The notes: a model not told the origin generated them from the sequence alone. Positions 7,856 through 17,321 are shown, counted from the stretch's first letter. The stretch is 56,585 nucleotides of DNA from Clostridia bacterium (GCA_012840485.1 DULG01000058.1:1-56585), one strand, 5' to 3'. Numbers and translations: made by a program.

Positions 7856-7881
7856 AAAATAAAAACAGGAATAATCCTGTT
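7855..7881 (-). terminator. Rho-independent terminator after the manC-end remnant
   Basis: Minus strand ACAGGA-TTAT-TCCTGT followed by TTTTTATTTTT. It would end transcription from the polysaccharide cluster/HtrA genes just before the promoter module. Confidence 0.6.
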
Positions 7882-7906
7882 TGCTAAAATTGCCTTTAAA
7901 GCCTTA

Positions 7907-8000
7907 CAAATACTCACCCTTTTTCTCTTTCGATTCCTTCCATACTTCTTTTCCTTCCATACTTTACTCTTCAAATAAATTAAAAGTACCCTTTATATTT
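7907..8000 (-). pseudogene. Second decayed manC 3' end
   Basis: On the plus strand TTACAAATACTCACCCTTTT followed by CTCTTTCGATTCCTTCCATA parallels the real manC end (10286-10335), and the reverse frame ends KESKEKKGEYL. It lies downstream of the HtrA gene and directly before the terminator and promoter module copy 4. Confidence 0.6.
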
Positions 8001-8052
8001 GAAATACTAGAATTAGCTTATAACTACATGCCATCACTTCTTGTACAAGTTC

Positions 8053-9210
8053 TTAAATCTTCTTAAACTCTCCTTTTAAAATTTTTAACTGATCATTTTC
8101 ATAACCCACTTCATATGTACACAAATATTGACTTACTCGTTCAGTACCTTCTGTTGTAATTTCTAAAGCCTCTATGGTTACAATAACTTCTACACGGTTA
8201 TTATATTTCTCATTAGCCATAATATCTAGAATACTGACATATTTTGTTCTAAGGTAACCATCCCGAAAATTCTGATAAGAAATTCTACTTTGCCAGTCAC
8301 TACCTAAAAGTGCATAAGCACTAACATAATCATGAGAATTGATACATTCATAAAAATACTCAATTAAAACTATCGCTTCGTCTTTAATACTTTGCCCCTC
8401 ATTAAATTGATCTTGAGCACTAACAGCATACTCATTTGGTTGAGATTTTGATGGATTCTTCGACCAATTTTCAACAAGAGGTAATACTTGACCTATGGGT
8501 ATCGAAAATCCTACACTCCCTTCACTGGCACCAGCTGAATTTATACCTAAAACTTCTCCTGTATTTTGATCTATTAAGGGACCTCCGCTACTTCCATGAG
8601 CAATAGGAGCAGATATTTGATACACATCTTTGTACTCATAAGGAGGAATCGTGAAAGTCCTTCCCACACCACTTATTATCCCTGTTGTAACTGTATTCTG
8701 TAATCCCAATGGACTTCCTAAAGCAATTACAGGGTCACCAACTTCCGCTTTCCTAGAAGAAATTTTAACGGGAGTCTTTCCTGCTAGTCCAGGCACACGT
8801 ATTAATGCCACATCCACGTCTCTCCCTCTACCTATTACTGTACCGATATATTCATGACCATCATAGGTTTTTACTTTCACTTCACCAGCATCTCCAACCA
8901 CGTGAGCATTTGTTATAACGTCACCATTAGTGTTATACAAAAAACCAGAGCCTGAAACCACATCCCCTCCATTATCTACTTCAATATACATAACTTTTTC
9001 CTGATTCTCAGCTATTATAGCTTTTATATTATTCCCTTTACTGTTTTCTACCTGCGGATTTTCGTCAATAAGAGAACCTAATCTGGAGCTTCCTGTAATT
9101 ACTTGTTGATGAAACTGTTTATTAATAAAAAAGAAAGCAATAAGTCCAATGTCCACTACTATAATTGTGAGAGCTAGGTAAAAAATCAGAGAATTCTTAG
9201 AGCGTGTCAT
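8053..9210 (-). CDS. HtrA/DegP-type trypsin-like serine protease, membrane-anchored, without PDZ
   Basis: The 385-residue protein has an N-terminal membrane helix (residues 9-29) and a chymotrypsin-fold protease domain (about 65-250) with the triad His103 (TNAHVVG), Asp133 (DVDVALIRV) and Ser208 (HGSSGGPLID). Usual HtrA proteins follow this with PDZ domains. Here residues about 275-385 (AIVLIEYFYECINSHDYVSA) look instead like an NTF2-like or similar alpha/beta domain. It should act outside the membrane on misfolded or surface proteins. It lies 16 bp after the TPR membrane protein gene, probably co-transcribed; GGGG precedes the ATG. Confidence 0.88.
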   Translation of the reverse strand: MTRSKNSLIFYLALTIIVVDIGLIAFFFINKQFHQQVITGSSRLGSLIDENPQVENSKGNNIKAIIAENQEKVMYIEVDNGGDVVSGSGFLYNTNGDVITNAHVVGDAGEVKVKTYDGHEYIGTVIGRGRDVDVALIRVPGLAGKTPVKISSRKAEVGDPVIALGSPLGLQNTVTTGIISGVGRTFTIPPYEYKDVYQISAPIAHGSSGGPLIDQNTGEVLGINSAGASEGSVGFSIPIGQVLPLVENWSKNPSKSQPNEYAVSAQDQFNEGQSIKDEAIVLIEYFYECINSHDYVSAYALLGSDWQSRISYQNFRDGYLRTKYVSILDIMANEKYNNRVEVIVTIEALEITTEGTERVSQYLCTYEVGYENDQLKILKGEFKKI

Positions 9211-9226
9211 ATCTACTACCCCTTTT

Positions 9227-10273
9227 TCAGTCGAGATACCATGTTACTCGAGTTACTGTAACATGCGCTGCATTGAAAATTCCATAATGCATATTAGAAA
9301 AACTACCTCTTTGCAAAGGCATCAGATAACTCGGATATACATAAGCACTTCCATAACCAACAACATTACCATCAGCGTCATATATATTGTAATAAACCTC
9401 CACCGCATATATAGGTCTTTTGGCCACATTTTCAATTTCTCCTTCTATGATTAAATCTCCATATTCGTTGGTATAACCTTTGATACTCAATACCCGAACA
9501 GCATTAGTTCTATTTATAGCTTCTTCTTGTGCCGCAGCAATCAAAGCTTCCTCCATCCTCTGAGCTTCTGCTTTTTCAAAAGCAGTTTTTTGTTCTATTA
9601 TAGTTTTTTTAAATGAAATAAGCTTATCATTAGAGCTATCATATTGCAAAGCTTTTTCTATCACTTCTAAAGCCTTATTGTACTGCTTATCTTTTAACAT
9701 TTCATTAGCAGTGGAATAAGCTATATTAACTATTTTTTCACGTATTAATTTATCAACCTTCTTTGCTTCTGGATTGTCTATATAGGCTAATCTAGATAAT
9801 GCATCAGCTAATTCATCAATCGTATTTTTATCAGCAACAAGGTAATAAATTTGCTTTACTTCTATCTCTCCTTTATATTTATTAACAAGCTTTCGAAGCA
9901 TATCAAAATATTCGCCATTTCGATTTTCAAGTTCTTTCTCAACGGTAGAAACAGTTTCCAATGCTTTATCAAATTCTTTATCATCTGCATCCTTTTTAGC
10001 TATTTCTAGCTTTTGATACAATGTCTTCCCAAAATTTATTAAAGTCAAGTCTTGTTGCAATACCTTATGGTTAGGACGCAAAGCTAAACCTGATTTAACA
10101 AGATTTAAAGCAGCATCAAAATTCCCTTCTAAAGCCATTTCTTCCGCTTTTATTCTCATTTCCTCTACCCTTTTATCGATCCCTATTTCATAAAAAACAT
10201 AAACTACTAATGCAAAAACAATTATTACAGCAAAACTAAAAGGGATAAGCCAATACTTATTTTGGTTTTCCAT
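9227..10273 (-). CDS. Membrane-anchored TPR protein with FxLYD-like C-terminal domain
   Basis: The start at 10273 follows AGGAGGGG; the in-frame ATG 24 bases upstream lies inside manC. The 348-residue protein has one membrane helix (about 8-29), helical tetratricopeptide-like repeats (about 35-240, e.g. FDAALNLVKSGLALRPNHKV and YNKALEVIEKALQYDSSNDK) and a beta domain from about 258 (VRVLSIKGYTNEYGDLIIEG) resembling FxLYD domains. It probably works with the downstream HtrA-type protease at the cell surface. It begins 10 bp after manC, so it sits in the glycan operon. Confidence 0.75.
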   Translation of the reverse strand: MENQNKYWLIPFSFAVIIVFALVVYVFYEIGIDKRVEEMRIKAEEMALEGNFDAALNLVKSGLALRPNHKVLQQDLTLINFGKTLYQKLEIAKKDADDKEFDKALETVSTVEKELENRNGEYFDMLRKLVNKYKGEIEVKQIYYLVADKNTIDELADALSRLAYIDNPEAKKVDKLIREKIVNIAYSTANEMLKDKQYNKALEVIEKALQYDSSNDKLISFKKTIIEQKTAFEKAEAQRMEEALIAAAQEEAINRTNAVRVLSIKGYTNEYGDLIIEGEIENVAKRPIYAVEVYYNIYDADGNVVGYGSAYVYPSYLMPLQRGSFSNMHYGIFNAAHVTVTRVTWYLD

Positions 10274-10283
10274 AAATCCCCTC

Positions 10284-11357
10284 CTACAAATACTCACTCT
10301 TTTTCTCTTTCAACTCCTTCAATATCTCCTTCACATTCTGTACCTTATCCTTTGAACAAATTAAGAGAGCATCATCAGTGTCAACTATAATTACATCTTC
10401 TATCCCTAACGTTGCAATGAGTTTTTCACCGCCTGTTATGATACATTTCTTTGTATCTACAGCTACTACATTGCCTCTTATTACATTCCCATTCTCATCT
10501 TTTTCGTATAATCTCTCTATAGATGTCCAGCTTCCCACATCATCCCAGCCAAAATCTCCTGGCACGACATAGACATTTTTAGCTTTTTCCATTACGCCGT
10601 AATCTATTGATATGCTTTCAAGTTTTGAGTATTCATCGTATAACACTTTTTCTATATCATCTGAATCAAAATTTTTCCTTATATTCTCCAATGCTTTATG
10701 TAACTCAGGCATGTATTTTTGTATAGCGTTTAATATTGATGATGTCTTCCATATAAACATACCGCTATTCCAAAGATAATCTCCGCTTTCTACATATCTT
10801 AATGCTGTATCATAATCAGGTTTTTCTACAAATCTTTCCACTTTATGTACAGGATTTTTATTTATTATTTCTCTCGTTACCTTCTTGAATTTTATGTAAC
10901 CATATCCTGTCTCAGGACGTGTAGGTTTTATACCTATTGTCACAAGATTATCCCCTGTTTTTGCTTTTTCTATCGCTGTTTTTAATACTTCAATATATGT
11001 TTCTTCGTCTTTTATGACATGATCAGAAGGAACAACAACCATTATAGACTCTTTATCAAGCCTTTCTGTATGAAGTGCTGCAAGACCAATACATGCTGCA
11101 GTATTTTTAGCCATAGGCTCTATTAAAATATTTTCTGTTGGCAAATCAGGAATTTGGTCACTAATTATTCCTGCATAATCGATATTAGTAACAACAAAAA
11201 TATTCTCTACAGGCATGATTCTCTTCAGTCTATCCACTGTTTGTTGAATCATTGTTTTATCTCCATACAAATTCAAAAACTGTTTTGGCATCTTTATCCT
11301 ACTTTTAGGCCAAAATCTTTCGCCTTTGCCGCCCGCCATAATAACTCCTGTTATCAT
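10284..11357 (-). CDS. manC: Mannose-1-phosphate guanylyltransferase
   Basis: Makes GDP-mannose from mannose-1-phosphate and GTP for glycan synthesis. The 357-residue protein opens MITGVIMAGGKGERFWPKSR with the nucleotidyltransferase signature, and has MVVVPSDHVI, GYGYIKF, RFVEKPD and YLWNSGMFIW of the family. It is the short form without a phosphomannose isomerase domain. ATGs at 11366 and 11363 are too close to the AGAGG site; the ATG at 11357 is best placed. Decayed copies of its 3' end occur at 4304-4395 and 7907-8000. It lies last among the sugar-nucleotide genes, after rfbC. Confidence 0.9.
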   Translation of the reverse strand: MITGVIMAGGKGERFWPKSRIKMPKQFLNLYGDKTMIQQTVDRLKRIMPVENIFVVTNIDYAGIISDQIPDLPTENILIEPMAKNTAACIGLAALHTERLDKESIMVVVPSDHVIKDEETYIEVLKTAIEKAKTGDNLVTIGIKPTRPETGYGYIKFKKVTREIINKNPVHKVERFVEKPDYDTALRYVESGDYLWNSGMFIWKTSSILNAIQKYMPELHKALENIRKNFDSDDIEKVLYDEYSKLESISIDYGVMEKAKNVYVVPGDFGWDDVGSWTSIERLYEKDENGNVIRGNVVAVDTKKCIITGGEKLIATLGIEDVIIVDTDDALLICSKDKVQNVKEILKELKEKKSEYL

Positions 11358-11393
11358 TTGCATCATCCTCTACCTAATATTTTTTACACACTT

Positions 11394-11951
11394 CTATGTC
11401 CATTCCTCCAAATCTCTTAATCTCGGCCATTTTTTATCCTTTTCAGATAAAATTACTTCTTCAATACCCTCCAATGGCCACTGTATATTTATATCAGGGT
11501 CATTCCATATTATCCCGCCCTCATCGTCAGGATAATAAAAATCGGTACATTTATAGAAAAACTCTGCTTCATCAGACAAAACTAAAAAACCATGTGCAAA
11601 ACCCTCTGGAATATAAAACTGCCTTTTGTTTTTGTCAGACAAAATAACCCCTACCCATTTACCATAAGTTTTGGAGTTTTTTCTTAAATCAACTGCTACA
11701 TCAAAAACTTCTCCTTTTAAGACTCTTACCAGTTTGCCCTGCGGATGTTTCTTCTGAAAATGCAATCCCCTTAAAACACCCTTTTTGGATTTTGACTGGT
11801 TGTCCTGAACAAAAACCGCATCAATCCCTGCCGCTTTAAAATCTCTGTAATTGTAAGATTCCATAAAATATCCTCTATTATCTTCAAAAACTCCTGTCTC
11901 TATTATGTACAGCCCTTCTATTTCTGTCTCTACGAACTTAAACTTCCCCAT
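11394..11951 (-). CDS. rfbC: dTDP-4-dehydrorhamnose 3,5-epimerase
   Basis: Third step of dTDP-L-rhamnose synthesis. The 185-residue cupin protein has the expected length and motifs: GVFEDNRGYFMESYN, KGVLRGLHFQKKHPQGKLVR with the catalytic histidine, KGEVFDVAVDLR, IPEGFAHGFLVLSD. GGAGGG precedes the ATG and the gene starts one base after the rfbD stop. Confidence 0.95.
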   Translation of the reverse strand: MGKFKFVETEIEGLYIIETGVFEDNRGYFMESYNYRDFKAAGIDAVFVQDNQSKSKKGVLRGLHFQKKHPQGKLVRVLKGEVFDVAVDLRKNSKTYGKWVGVILSDKNKRQFYIPEGFAHGFLVLSDEAEFFYKCTDFYYPDDEGGIIWNDPDINIQWPLEGIEEVILSEKDKKWPRLRDLEEWT

Positions 11952-11952
11952 A

Positions 11953-12849
11953 TCAGCCCTCCTGTCCTGTATTTTTCAAATCCTCAATAAAAGCTTTTAA
12001 CGCATCTTCCCAGTTTCTCATTTCATCTCCAATAGTACATCTTAACATCATATTGTCCAGAGAAGAATAAAAAGGTCTTTTTGCAGGTCTATTTATTTTA
12101 TCAGAAGTAATAGGAACTACAGTGCAATTTATTCCTGCGTATTCTACAATTTTGCATGCGAAATCATACCAACTGCATTCGCCTTTTCCCGTGCAATGGT
12201 ATATCCCATATTCTTCTGTAAGTACCAGTTTTAAAATATGATAAGCCAAATCCTCCGCATTTGTTGGATTTCCTTTTTGATCGTTCACAACTTCTAAATA
12301 TCCCTTCTCCTTTGCTGCTTTCAGGATAGTGTACACAAAATTTTTTCCGTATTTCCCATAGAGCCATGCTGTTCTTACTATAAAATATCTATCGCAAAAC
12401 TCTCTTACATACTGTTCTCCAAGAAGTTTCGTTTTTCCATATACATTTATCGGTTGTGGAATATCATATTCCCTAAAAGGAACATTTCCCGTTCCATTAA
12501 AAACATAATCTGTAGCTATATGTAATAATTTCGCTCCAACTCTCTGAGCTGCCATTGCCAGATTCCTTGGTCCTATAGCATTTACCTTGAAGGCAGCATC
12601 AACATCACTCTCACATTTATCTACATTAGTATAAGCTGCGCAATTTATTATAATATCTGGTTTGTATTCATCTATGAATCTTAAAACACTCTTTAAATCA
12701 GTAATATCCAGTTCATCATGAGATGTATACTTTATCACAGCCTCTTTATATATGGGATCTATTTCCCCAATTTCACTTCTGCCTTTTTCTATAATTGAAC
12801 GAAGTTGCAAAGCTAATTGCCCTCTAGCCCCTGTAATAAGTAGCCTCAT
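11953..12849 (-). CDS. rfbD: dTDP-4-dehydrorhamnose reductase
   Basis: Last step of dTDP-L-rhamnose synthesis (NAD(P)H-dependent). The 298-residue SDR-type protein opens MRLLITGARGQLALQL (nucleotide-binding loop), has INCAAYTNVDKCE, HIATDYVFNG and the YGKTKLLGE catalytic Tyr-Lys pair. AAAGGAG is 13 bases before the ATG, a loose spacing, but no better start is in frame. Confidence 0.95.
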   Translation of the reverse strand: MRLLITGARGQLALQLRSIIEKGRSEIGEIDPIYKEAVIKYTSHDELDITDLKSVLRFIDEYKPDIIINCAAYTNVDKCESDVDAAFKVNAIGPRNLAMAAQRVGAKLLHIATDYVFNGTGNVPFREYDIPQPINVYGKTKLLGEQYVREFCDRYFIVRTAWLYGKYGKNFVYTILKAAKEKGYLEVVNDQKGNPTNAEDLAYHILKLVLTEEYGIYHCTGKGECSWYDFACKIVEYAGINCTVVPITSDKINRPAKRPFYSSLDNMMLRCTIGDEMRNWEDALKAFIEDLKNTGQEG

Positions 12850-12868
12850 TCTGCCAAATCAACTCCTT

Positions 12869-13786
12869 TTAATAAAAGATCTCGTTTGTAACTGCTACTT
12901 CTTTAATTGCATCATTTTCTTCTTCATCTATTAATTTCAAAAGATACTTCCCATACTCAACCTTTTTCAAAGGTTCAGCAAGTTTCAACAGCTGTTCCTT
13001 ATCTATAAAGCCTTTTCTATAGGCAATTTCTTCAATGCAGGCAATATACAGTCCCTGTCTCGTTTGAATCGCTTCAACAAAATTAGCAGCATTTAAAAGA
13101 CCACTCGGCGTACCAGTATCAAACCATGCCATTCCTCTACCCAACAATTCAACTTTGAGCTTCCCTCTCTTTAGATACTCATTATTAACTGAGGTAATCT
13201 CAAGTTCTCCTCTTGCAGAGGGTTCAATGCTTTTGGCTATTTCAATCACTTCATTATCATAAAAATAAAGACCAGGTACAGCGTAATTGGACTTGGGATG
13301 TTTTGGTTTTTCTTCAATTGATATAACATTAAAGTTTTCATCAAATTCCACAACACCATAATCACTTGGATTGCTCACATAATAGCCAAATATAGTAGCT
13401 CCTTCTTTTCTGCTTGCTGCTCTTTCAAGTCTTTCAGTGAATCCATAGCCGTAAAAAATGTTATCGCCCAATATAAGAGCAACGTTATCCTTACCAATAA
13501 AATCTTCTCCAATGATAAAAGCCTCTGCTATCCCACGAGGTGCCTCCTGCACAGCATATTCAAAGTGCAATCCTAACTGGCTTCCATCACCCAGAAGCTC
13601 TTTAAAGGTGTTTATGTCCCTAGGAGTAGATATAATCAGTATTTCTCTAATTCCTGCAAGCATAAGAACGGACAAAGGATAATATATCATTGGCTTATCA
13701 TAGATAGGCAAAATTTGCTTGGATATGGCCTTTGTAATAGGATAAAGCCTTGTACCTGACCCACCTGCTAAAATTATACCTTTCAT
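12869..13786 (-). CDS. rfbA: Glucose-1-phosphate thymidylyltransferase
   Basis: First step of dTDP-L-rhamnose synthesis: dTTP + glucose-1-phosphate to dTDP-glucose. The 305-residue protein opens [20 protein letters not shown] and has [31 protein letters not shown] and [20 protein letters not shown]. The canonical ATG at 13786 has a GGGGG site eight bases upstream; an ATG six bases earlier is too close to it. A decayed second copy lies at 17746-17992. Confidence 0.96.
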   Translation of the reverse strand: MKGIILAGGSGTRLYPITKAISKQILPIYDKPMIYYPLSVLMLAGIREILIISTPRDINTFKELLGDGSQLGLHFEYAVQEAPRGIAEAFIIGEDFIGKDNVALILGDNIFYGYGFTERLERAASRKEGATIFGYYVSNPSDYGVVEFDENFNVISIEEKPKHPKSNYAVPGLYFYDNEVIEIAKSIEPSARGELEITSVNNEYLKRGKLKVELLGRGMAWFDTGTPSGLLNAANFVEAIQTRQGLYIACIEEIAYRKGFIDKEQLLKLAEPLKKVEYGKYLLKLIDEEENDAIKEVAVTNEIFY

Positions 13787-13798
13787 TTGCATTTCCCC

Positions 13799-14851
13799 CT
13801 ATCTATTGGAATACATTTTTTCGTAATATTTTTGATATTCTCCAGATGTAACATTTTTAAGCCATTCTCTGTTTTGAAGATACCATTCTATCGTTTTTTT
13901 GATGCCATCTTCAAATTTAGTTTCAGGATACCATCCCAGCTCTTCCTTAATCTTTGTCGCATCAATAGCATACCTTCTATCATGTCCTTTTCTATCTGCT
14001 ACATATGTAATCAAGCTTTCATCTACAGTTGGATCTACATTATCGTGAATATATGATACAATTAATTTTACTATCTCTATATTTGTCTTTTCATTATTGC
14101 CACCAATATTGTACACTTCCCCTATTCTTCCTTTATGAAGAACCAAATCTATTGCTTTACAATGGTCTTCAACATAAAGCCAGTCTCTTACATTAAGTCC
14201 ATCTCCATAAACAGGAAGAGGTTTTTTATTTAGACAATTATTTATCATCAATGGAATCAATTTTTCAGGAAATTGATATGGACCATAGTTGTTTGAACAT
14301 CTCGTTATGTTTACAGGCATTTTATATGTATCATAGTAGGCTTTGACTATTAAATCAGCCGCTGCTTTACTTGATGAATATGGACTATGAGGGTCAAGTG
14401 GTGTAGTTTCTGTAAAATAGCCTGTCTCACCTAAAGAACCATAAACTTCATCTGTCGATACCTGCAAAAACTTTTTTCCTTCTTTAAACCCATCTCCTTG
14501 CTCCCACGCTTTTTTTGCAGCATTAAGCAAAGTTACTGTTCCTAGCACATTGGTTTTTACAAATATTTCAGGGTCCATAATACTTCTGTCTACATGAGAT
14601 TCTGCCGCAAAATTAACTACATAATCAATATCTTGTGAAAATATTTCTTCTACAAGCTCTTTATCACATATGTCTCCTTTAATAAAAGTGTAATTTGGAT
14701 TATCTTCTACATCTTTCAAGTTCTCAAGATTTCCTGCATATGTAAGTTTATCAAGGTTTATAATTTTGTAATCTTTATACTTTGAAAGCATATACTTGAT
14801 AAAATTACTTCCTATAAAGCCTGCTCCACCTGTAACTAGTATTGTCTTCAT
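13799..14851 (-). CDS. rfbB: dTDP-glucose 4,6-dehydratase
   Basis: Second step of dTDP-L-rhamnose synthesis. The 350-residue extended SDR opens MKTILVTGGAGFIGSNFIKY, with AAESHVDRSI, STDEVYGSLGE, HSPYSSSKAAADL (Tyr and Lys of the active site) and NNYGPYQFPEKLIPLMI. The ATG at 14851 is canonical with AAAGGATG upstream; an earlier in-frame ATG has no site. First of the rfbB-A-D-C run on this strand, in the order B, A, D, C. Confidence 0.96.
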   Translation of the reverse strand: MKTILVTGGAGFIGSNFIKYMLSKYKDYKIINLDKLTYAGNLENLKDVEDNPNYTFIKGDICDKELVEEIFSQDIDYVVNFAAESHVDRSIMDPEIFVKTNVLGTVTLLNAAKKAWEQGDGFKEGKKFLQVSTDEVYGSLGETGYFTETTPLDPHSPYSSSKAAADLIVKAYYDTYKMPVNITRCSNNYGPYQFPEKLIPLMINNCLNKKPLPVYGDGLNVRDWLYVEDHCKAIDLVLHKGRIGEVYNIGGNNEKTNIEIVKLIVSYIHDNVDPTVDESLITYVADRKGHDRRYAIDATKIKEELGWYPETKFEDGIKKTIEWYLQNREWLKNVTSGEYQKYYEKMYSNR

Positions 14852-14895
14852 ATTTCCACATCCTTTCTTTGTTATTATAATCAACTGTAAATATA

Positions 14896-15831
14896 TTAAA
14901 GCAATTTCAACCCCACATATCTCACCTTATAATACTCAATTGTTTCCTTTAATCCATCTTCCAAACTATACTCAGGTCTCCATCCAAGGACATCTAATGC
15001 TTTTTTATTATCAAGATAACTATGCATTATATCTCCTTTTCGTGGCTCTGTATAAATGGGCTTTAAAGAAGTATTCATGATTTTATTCATTATCTCAACA
15101 AGCTCATTTATACTTGTAGGCTTACCTGTGCTTATATTTACAACCTCATTATCTCCCCTTTCCAATGCCAAAAGATTGGCTTTAGCCACATCTTTCACAT
15201 AAACAAAATCCCTTGTTTGGTTTCCATCCCCAAAAATAACAGGCCTTTCTCCTTTAAGCATTTTATCTGTAAAAATAGATATTACTCCACCTTCCCCTTT
15301 TGGGTCCTGTCTTATCCCATACACATTTGCATAACGTAAAATCGTATATTTTAAGTCATACAATTGACTATATACTTCAAAATAATGTTCAGCAGTGTGT
15401 TTTGATATGCCATAGGAGGATATGGGATTTATTCTATGTCCTTCATCAATAGGAAGATACTCAGGGTTTCCGTATACTGCTGCCGATGAGGCATATATAA
15501 CCTTTTTAATACCACTTTTTCTACAACTCTCAAGCAAATTTACTGTCCCAAGTATATTTACCTTCGCATCAAATACAGGATCATCAATTGATCTTTGTAC
15601 ATCTATTTGTGCTGCCTGATGTATTACATAATCAGGCTTTTCTTTTTCAAAAATTTCATACAAGTCATCATCTGTAATGTCTTTTTTATAAAAAACAGCC
15701 TTTTTATTTATAAATTCTTCTTTTCCTGTTGAAAGATTATCCACTATTACGACTTCATATCCATTTTCAATCAGCAAATCTACTATATGCGAGCCTATAA
15801 ACCCTGCACCACCTGTGACTAAAACTTTCAT
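14896..15831 (-). CDS. NAD-dependent sugar-nucleotide epimerase, UDP-glucose 4-epimerase (GalE) type
   Basis: A 311-residue extended SDR: KVLVTGGAGFIGSHIVDLL, HQAAQIDVQRSI, ASSAAVYGNPEYLPIDE, SSYGISKHTAEHY (Tyr-Lys pair), RYANVYGIRQDPKGEGGVI and IFGDGNQTRDFVYVKDVA. The sequence is of the GalE/Gne-like group; exact substrate cannot be told. With the mutase at 22200 a UDP-galactose role fits, as it would supply UDP-galactopyranose. GGAG precedes the ATG. It lies 44 bp upstream of rfbB. Confidence 0.88.
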   Translation of the reverse strand: MKVLVTGGAGFIGSHIVDLLIENGYEVVIVDNLSTGKEEFINKKAVFYKKDITDDDLYEIFEKEKPDYVIHQAAQIDVQRSIDDPVFDAKVNILGTVNLLESCRKSGIKKVIYASSAAVYGNPEYLPIDEGHRINPISSYGISKHTAEHYFEVYSQLYDLKYTILRYANVYGIRQDPKGEGGVISIFTDKMLKGERPVIFGDGNQTRDFVYVKDVAKANLLALERGDNEVVNISTGKPTSINELVEIMNKIMNTSLKPIYTEPRKGDIMHSYLDNKKALDVLGWRPEYSLEDGLKETIEYYKVRYVGLKLL

Positions 15832-15844
15832 CGTATATATCTCC

Positions 15845-17260
15845 TTACTTATCTATTTTTGTGATTCCTAATTCACTGTAGACATTATAGTTCAAAGATT
15901 TCAACAGCTCTTCTAATTCCATCTCCCTTCTTACACCAGAAGATGCTTCTTTTATGAATATAGTTTTTAATGTCAATAATATTATCTTAATATCGAGCCA
16001 TAAAGAATAATTTGTGATATATATAAGGTCTAATCTCAATTTGTCATCCACATCTGTGGCATATTTCCCAAAAACTTGTGCAAGACCTGTTATTCCTGCT
16101 TTTACATTATGTCTGTATTTGTATGAGGGATATTGCTTTTCAAATTGTTCTACAAAATACGGCCTTTCAGGTCTGGGACCTATAAAGCTCATATCGCCCT
16201 TCAAAACATTAAATAATTGAGGCAGTTCATCAAGTCTAGTTGCTCTTAATATTTTCCCTACTTTTGTAATCCTTGGATCATCCTTTGTAGCTAAAACAGG
16301 TCCTGTCATTTTTTCAGCATCCTTGACCATTGTCCTAAATTTATATACATTAAATTCTTTACCCTTTTCTGTTACTCTTAATTGCTTGTAAATCACTGGA
16401 CCAGGTGAGGTTATCTTAATTAATATGGCAATTATGAGCATTAGCGGTAAAGTAACAAGTATACCAATTAGTGAAAAAATAACATCAAAAAGTCTTTTAA
16501 TCAATTTATCCTCACTGGTCAATGAAGGATAATTCACGCTTATAGCAGGAACATCGTCAAATTGCACAAATTGCGATTTTACTAAAAGAATATCTCTTAA
16601 ATTTGGGACGATAAAAAGATGTTTCTTAAATTTCATTGAATCGTAAAAAAGACGAGTCTTAAGATCCTCATCAACACCGCTACATATGTATATTGCGTCC
16701 ACCTCACTAATGTGATTGATAATCTCGTCATATCTTTGAGGACTTATTATGTACTTTATATCAAACCAACCTCTTGAACTTGAAATTAATTTTTTCGCCA
16801 ATTTTTCTGCTACTTCTTTTTCGCCTATAATCATTACTTTCTTCTCGCCGTGCACATATTTTCTTACATTTTGTACTAAATATCTCCATAGGGATAATAA
16901 TACAAGCTGAATTCCAAAAGCTATAAAAAATATGCTCCGCGGAAATGCAAACTGTCTTATAAAAAATGTTGAAGCTACTGTTATAACCTGTAATAGCAAT
17001 AAAGAAAGAATTAAAGAAAATACTATATCTCCATAAGTCCTTCGCGATATAGTATATAAACCATAAACATGAAACAAAATAATAGCAGACAATGTAATTA
17101 CGGGAATTAATTCATAATAAGGCTGAAGATTTACAATTGGAGGACTTATTCCAAATTTAATAATATAAGCAAGTATAAATCCTGTATGAATTAATAATAA
17201 ATCTACAATGAAGACAATGAATTTGCTTAATTTAAAGAATTTATGAAAATGAGTATGCAT
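15845..17260 (-). CDS. Polyprenyl glycosylphosphotransferase (initiating sugar-1-phosphate transferase)
   Basis: Starts glycan assembly by moving a sugar-1-phosphate onto undecaprenyl phosphate. The 471-residue membrane protein has N-terminal membrane helices (to about 130), a CoA-binding-like central part (KKVMIIGEKEVAEKLAKKLI) and the C-terminal catalytic domain with KRLFDVIFSLIGILVTLPLM, ITSPGPVIYKQLRVTEKGKE, FNVYKFRTMVKDAE and LDELPQLFNVLKGDMSFIGP. The start at 17260 is chosen for the GGGAG upstream; an ATG 18 bases earlier lacks a site. First gene after the decayed region 17322-17992. Confidence 0.93.
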   Translation of the reverse strand: MHTHFHKFFKLSKFIVFIVDLLLIHTGFILAYIIKFGISPPIVNLQPYYELIPVITLSAIILFHVYGLYTISRRTYGDIVFSLILSLLLLQVITVASTFFIRQFAFPRSIFFIAFGIQLVLLSLWRYLVQNVRKYVHGEKKVMIIGEKEVAEKLAKKLISSSRGWFDIKYIISPQRYDEIINHISEVDAIYICSGVDEDLKTRLFYDSMKFKKHLFIVPNLRDILLVKSQFVQFDDVPAISVNYPSLTSEDKLIKRLFDVIFSLIGILVTLPLMLIIAILIKITSPGPVIYKQLRVTEKGKEFNVYKFRTMVKDAEKMTGPVLATKDDPRITKVGKILRATRLDELPQLFNVLKGDMSFIGPRPERPYFVEQFEKQYPSYKYRHNVKAGITGLAQVFGKYATDVDDKLRLDLIYITNYSLWLDIKIILLTLKTIFIKEASSGVRREMELEELLKSLNYNVYSELGITKIDK

Positions 17261-17321
17261 AAAGACACCATCTCCCACATTTTACCATTAAAATTTATAC
17301 CAACTACCTTCTTGGAAAATT

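Noticed and set aside
7881..8066. 61-codon plus-strand frame
   Set aside because: Lies over the manC-end remnant antisense; no ribosome site.
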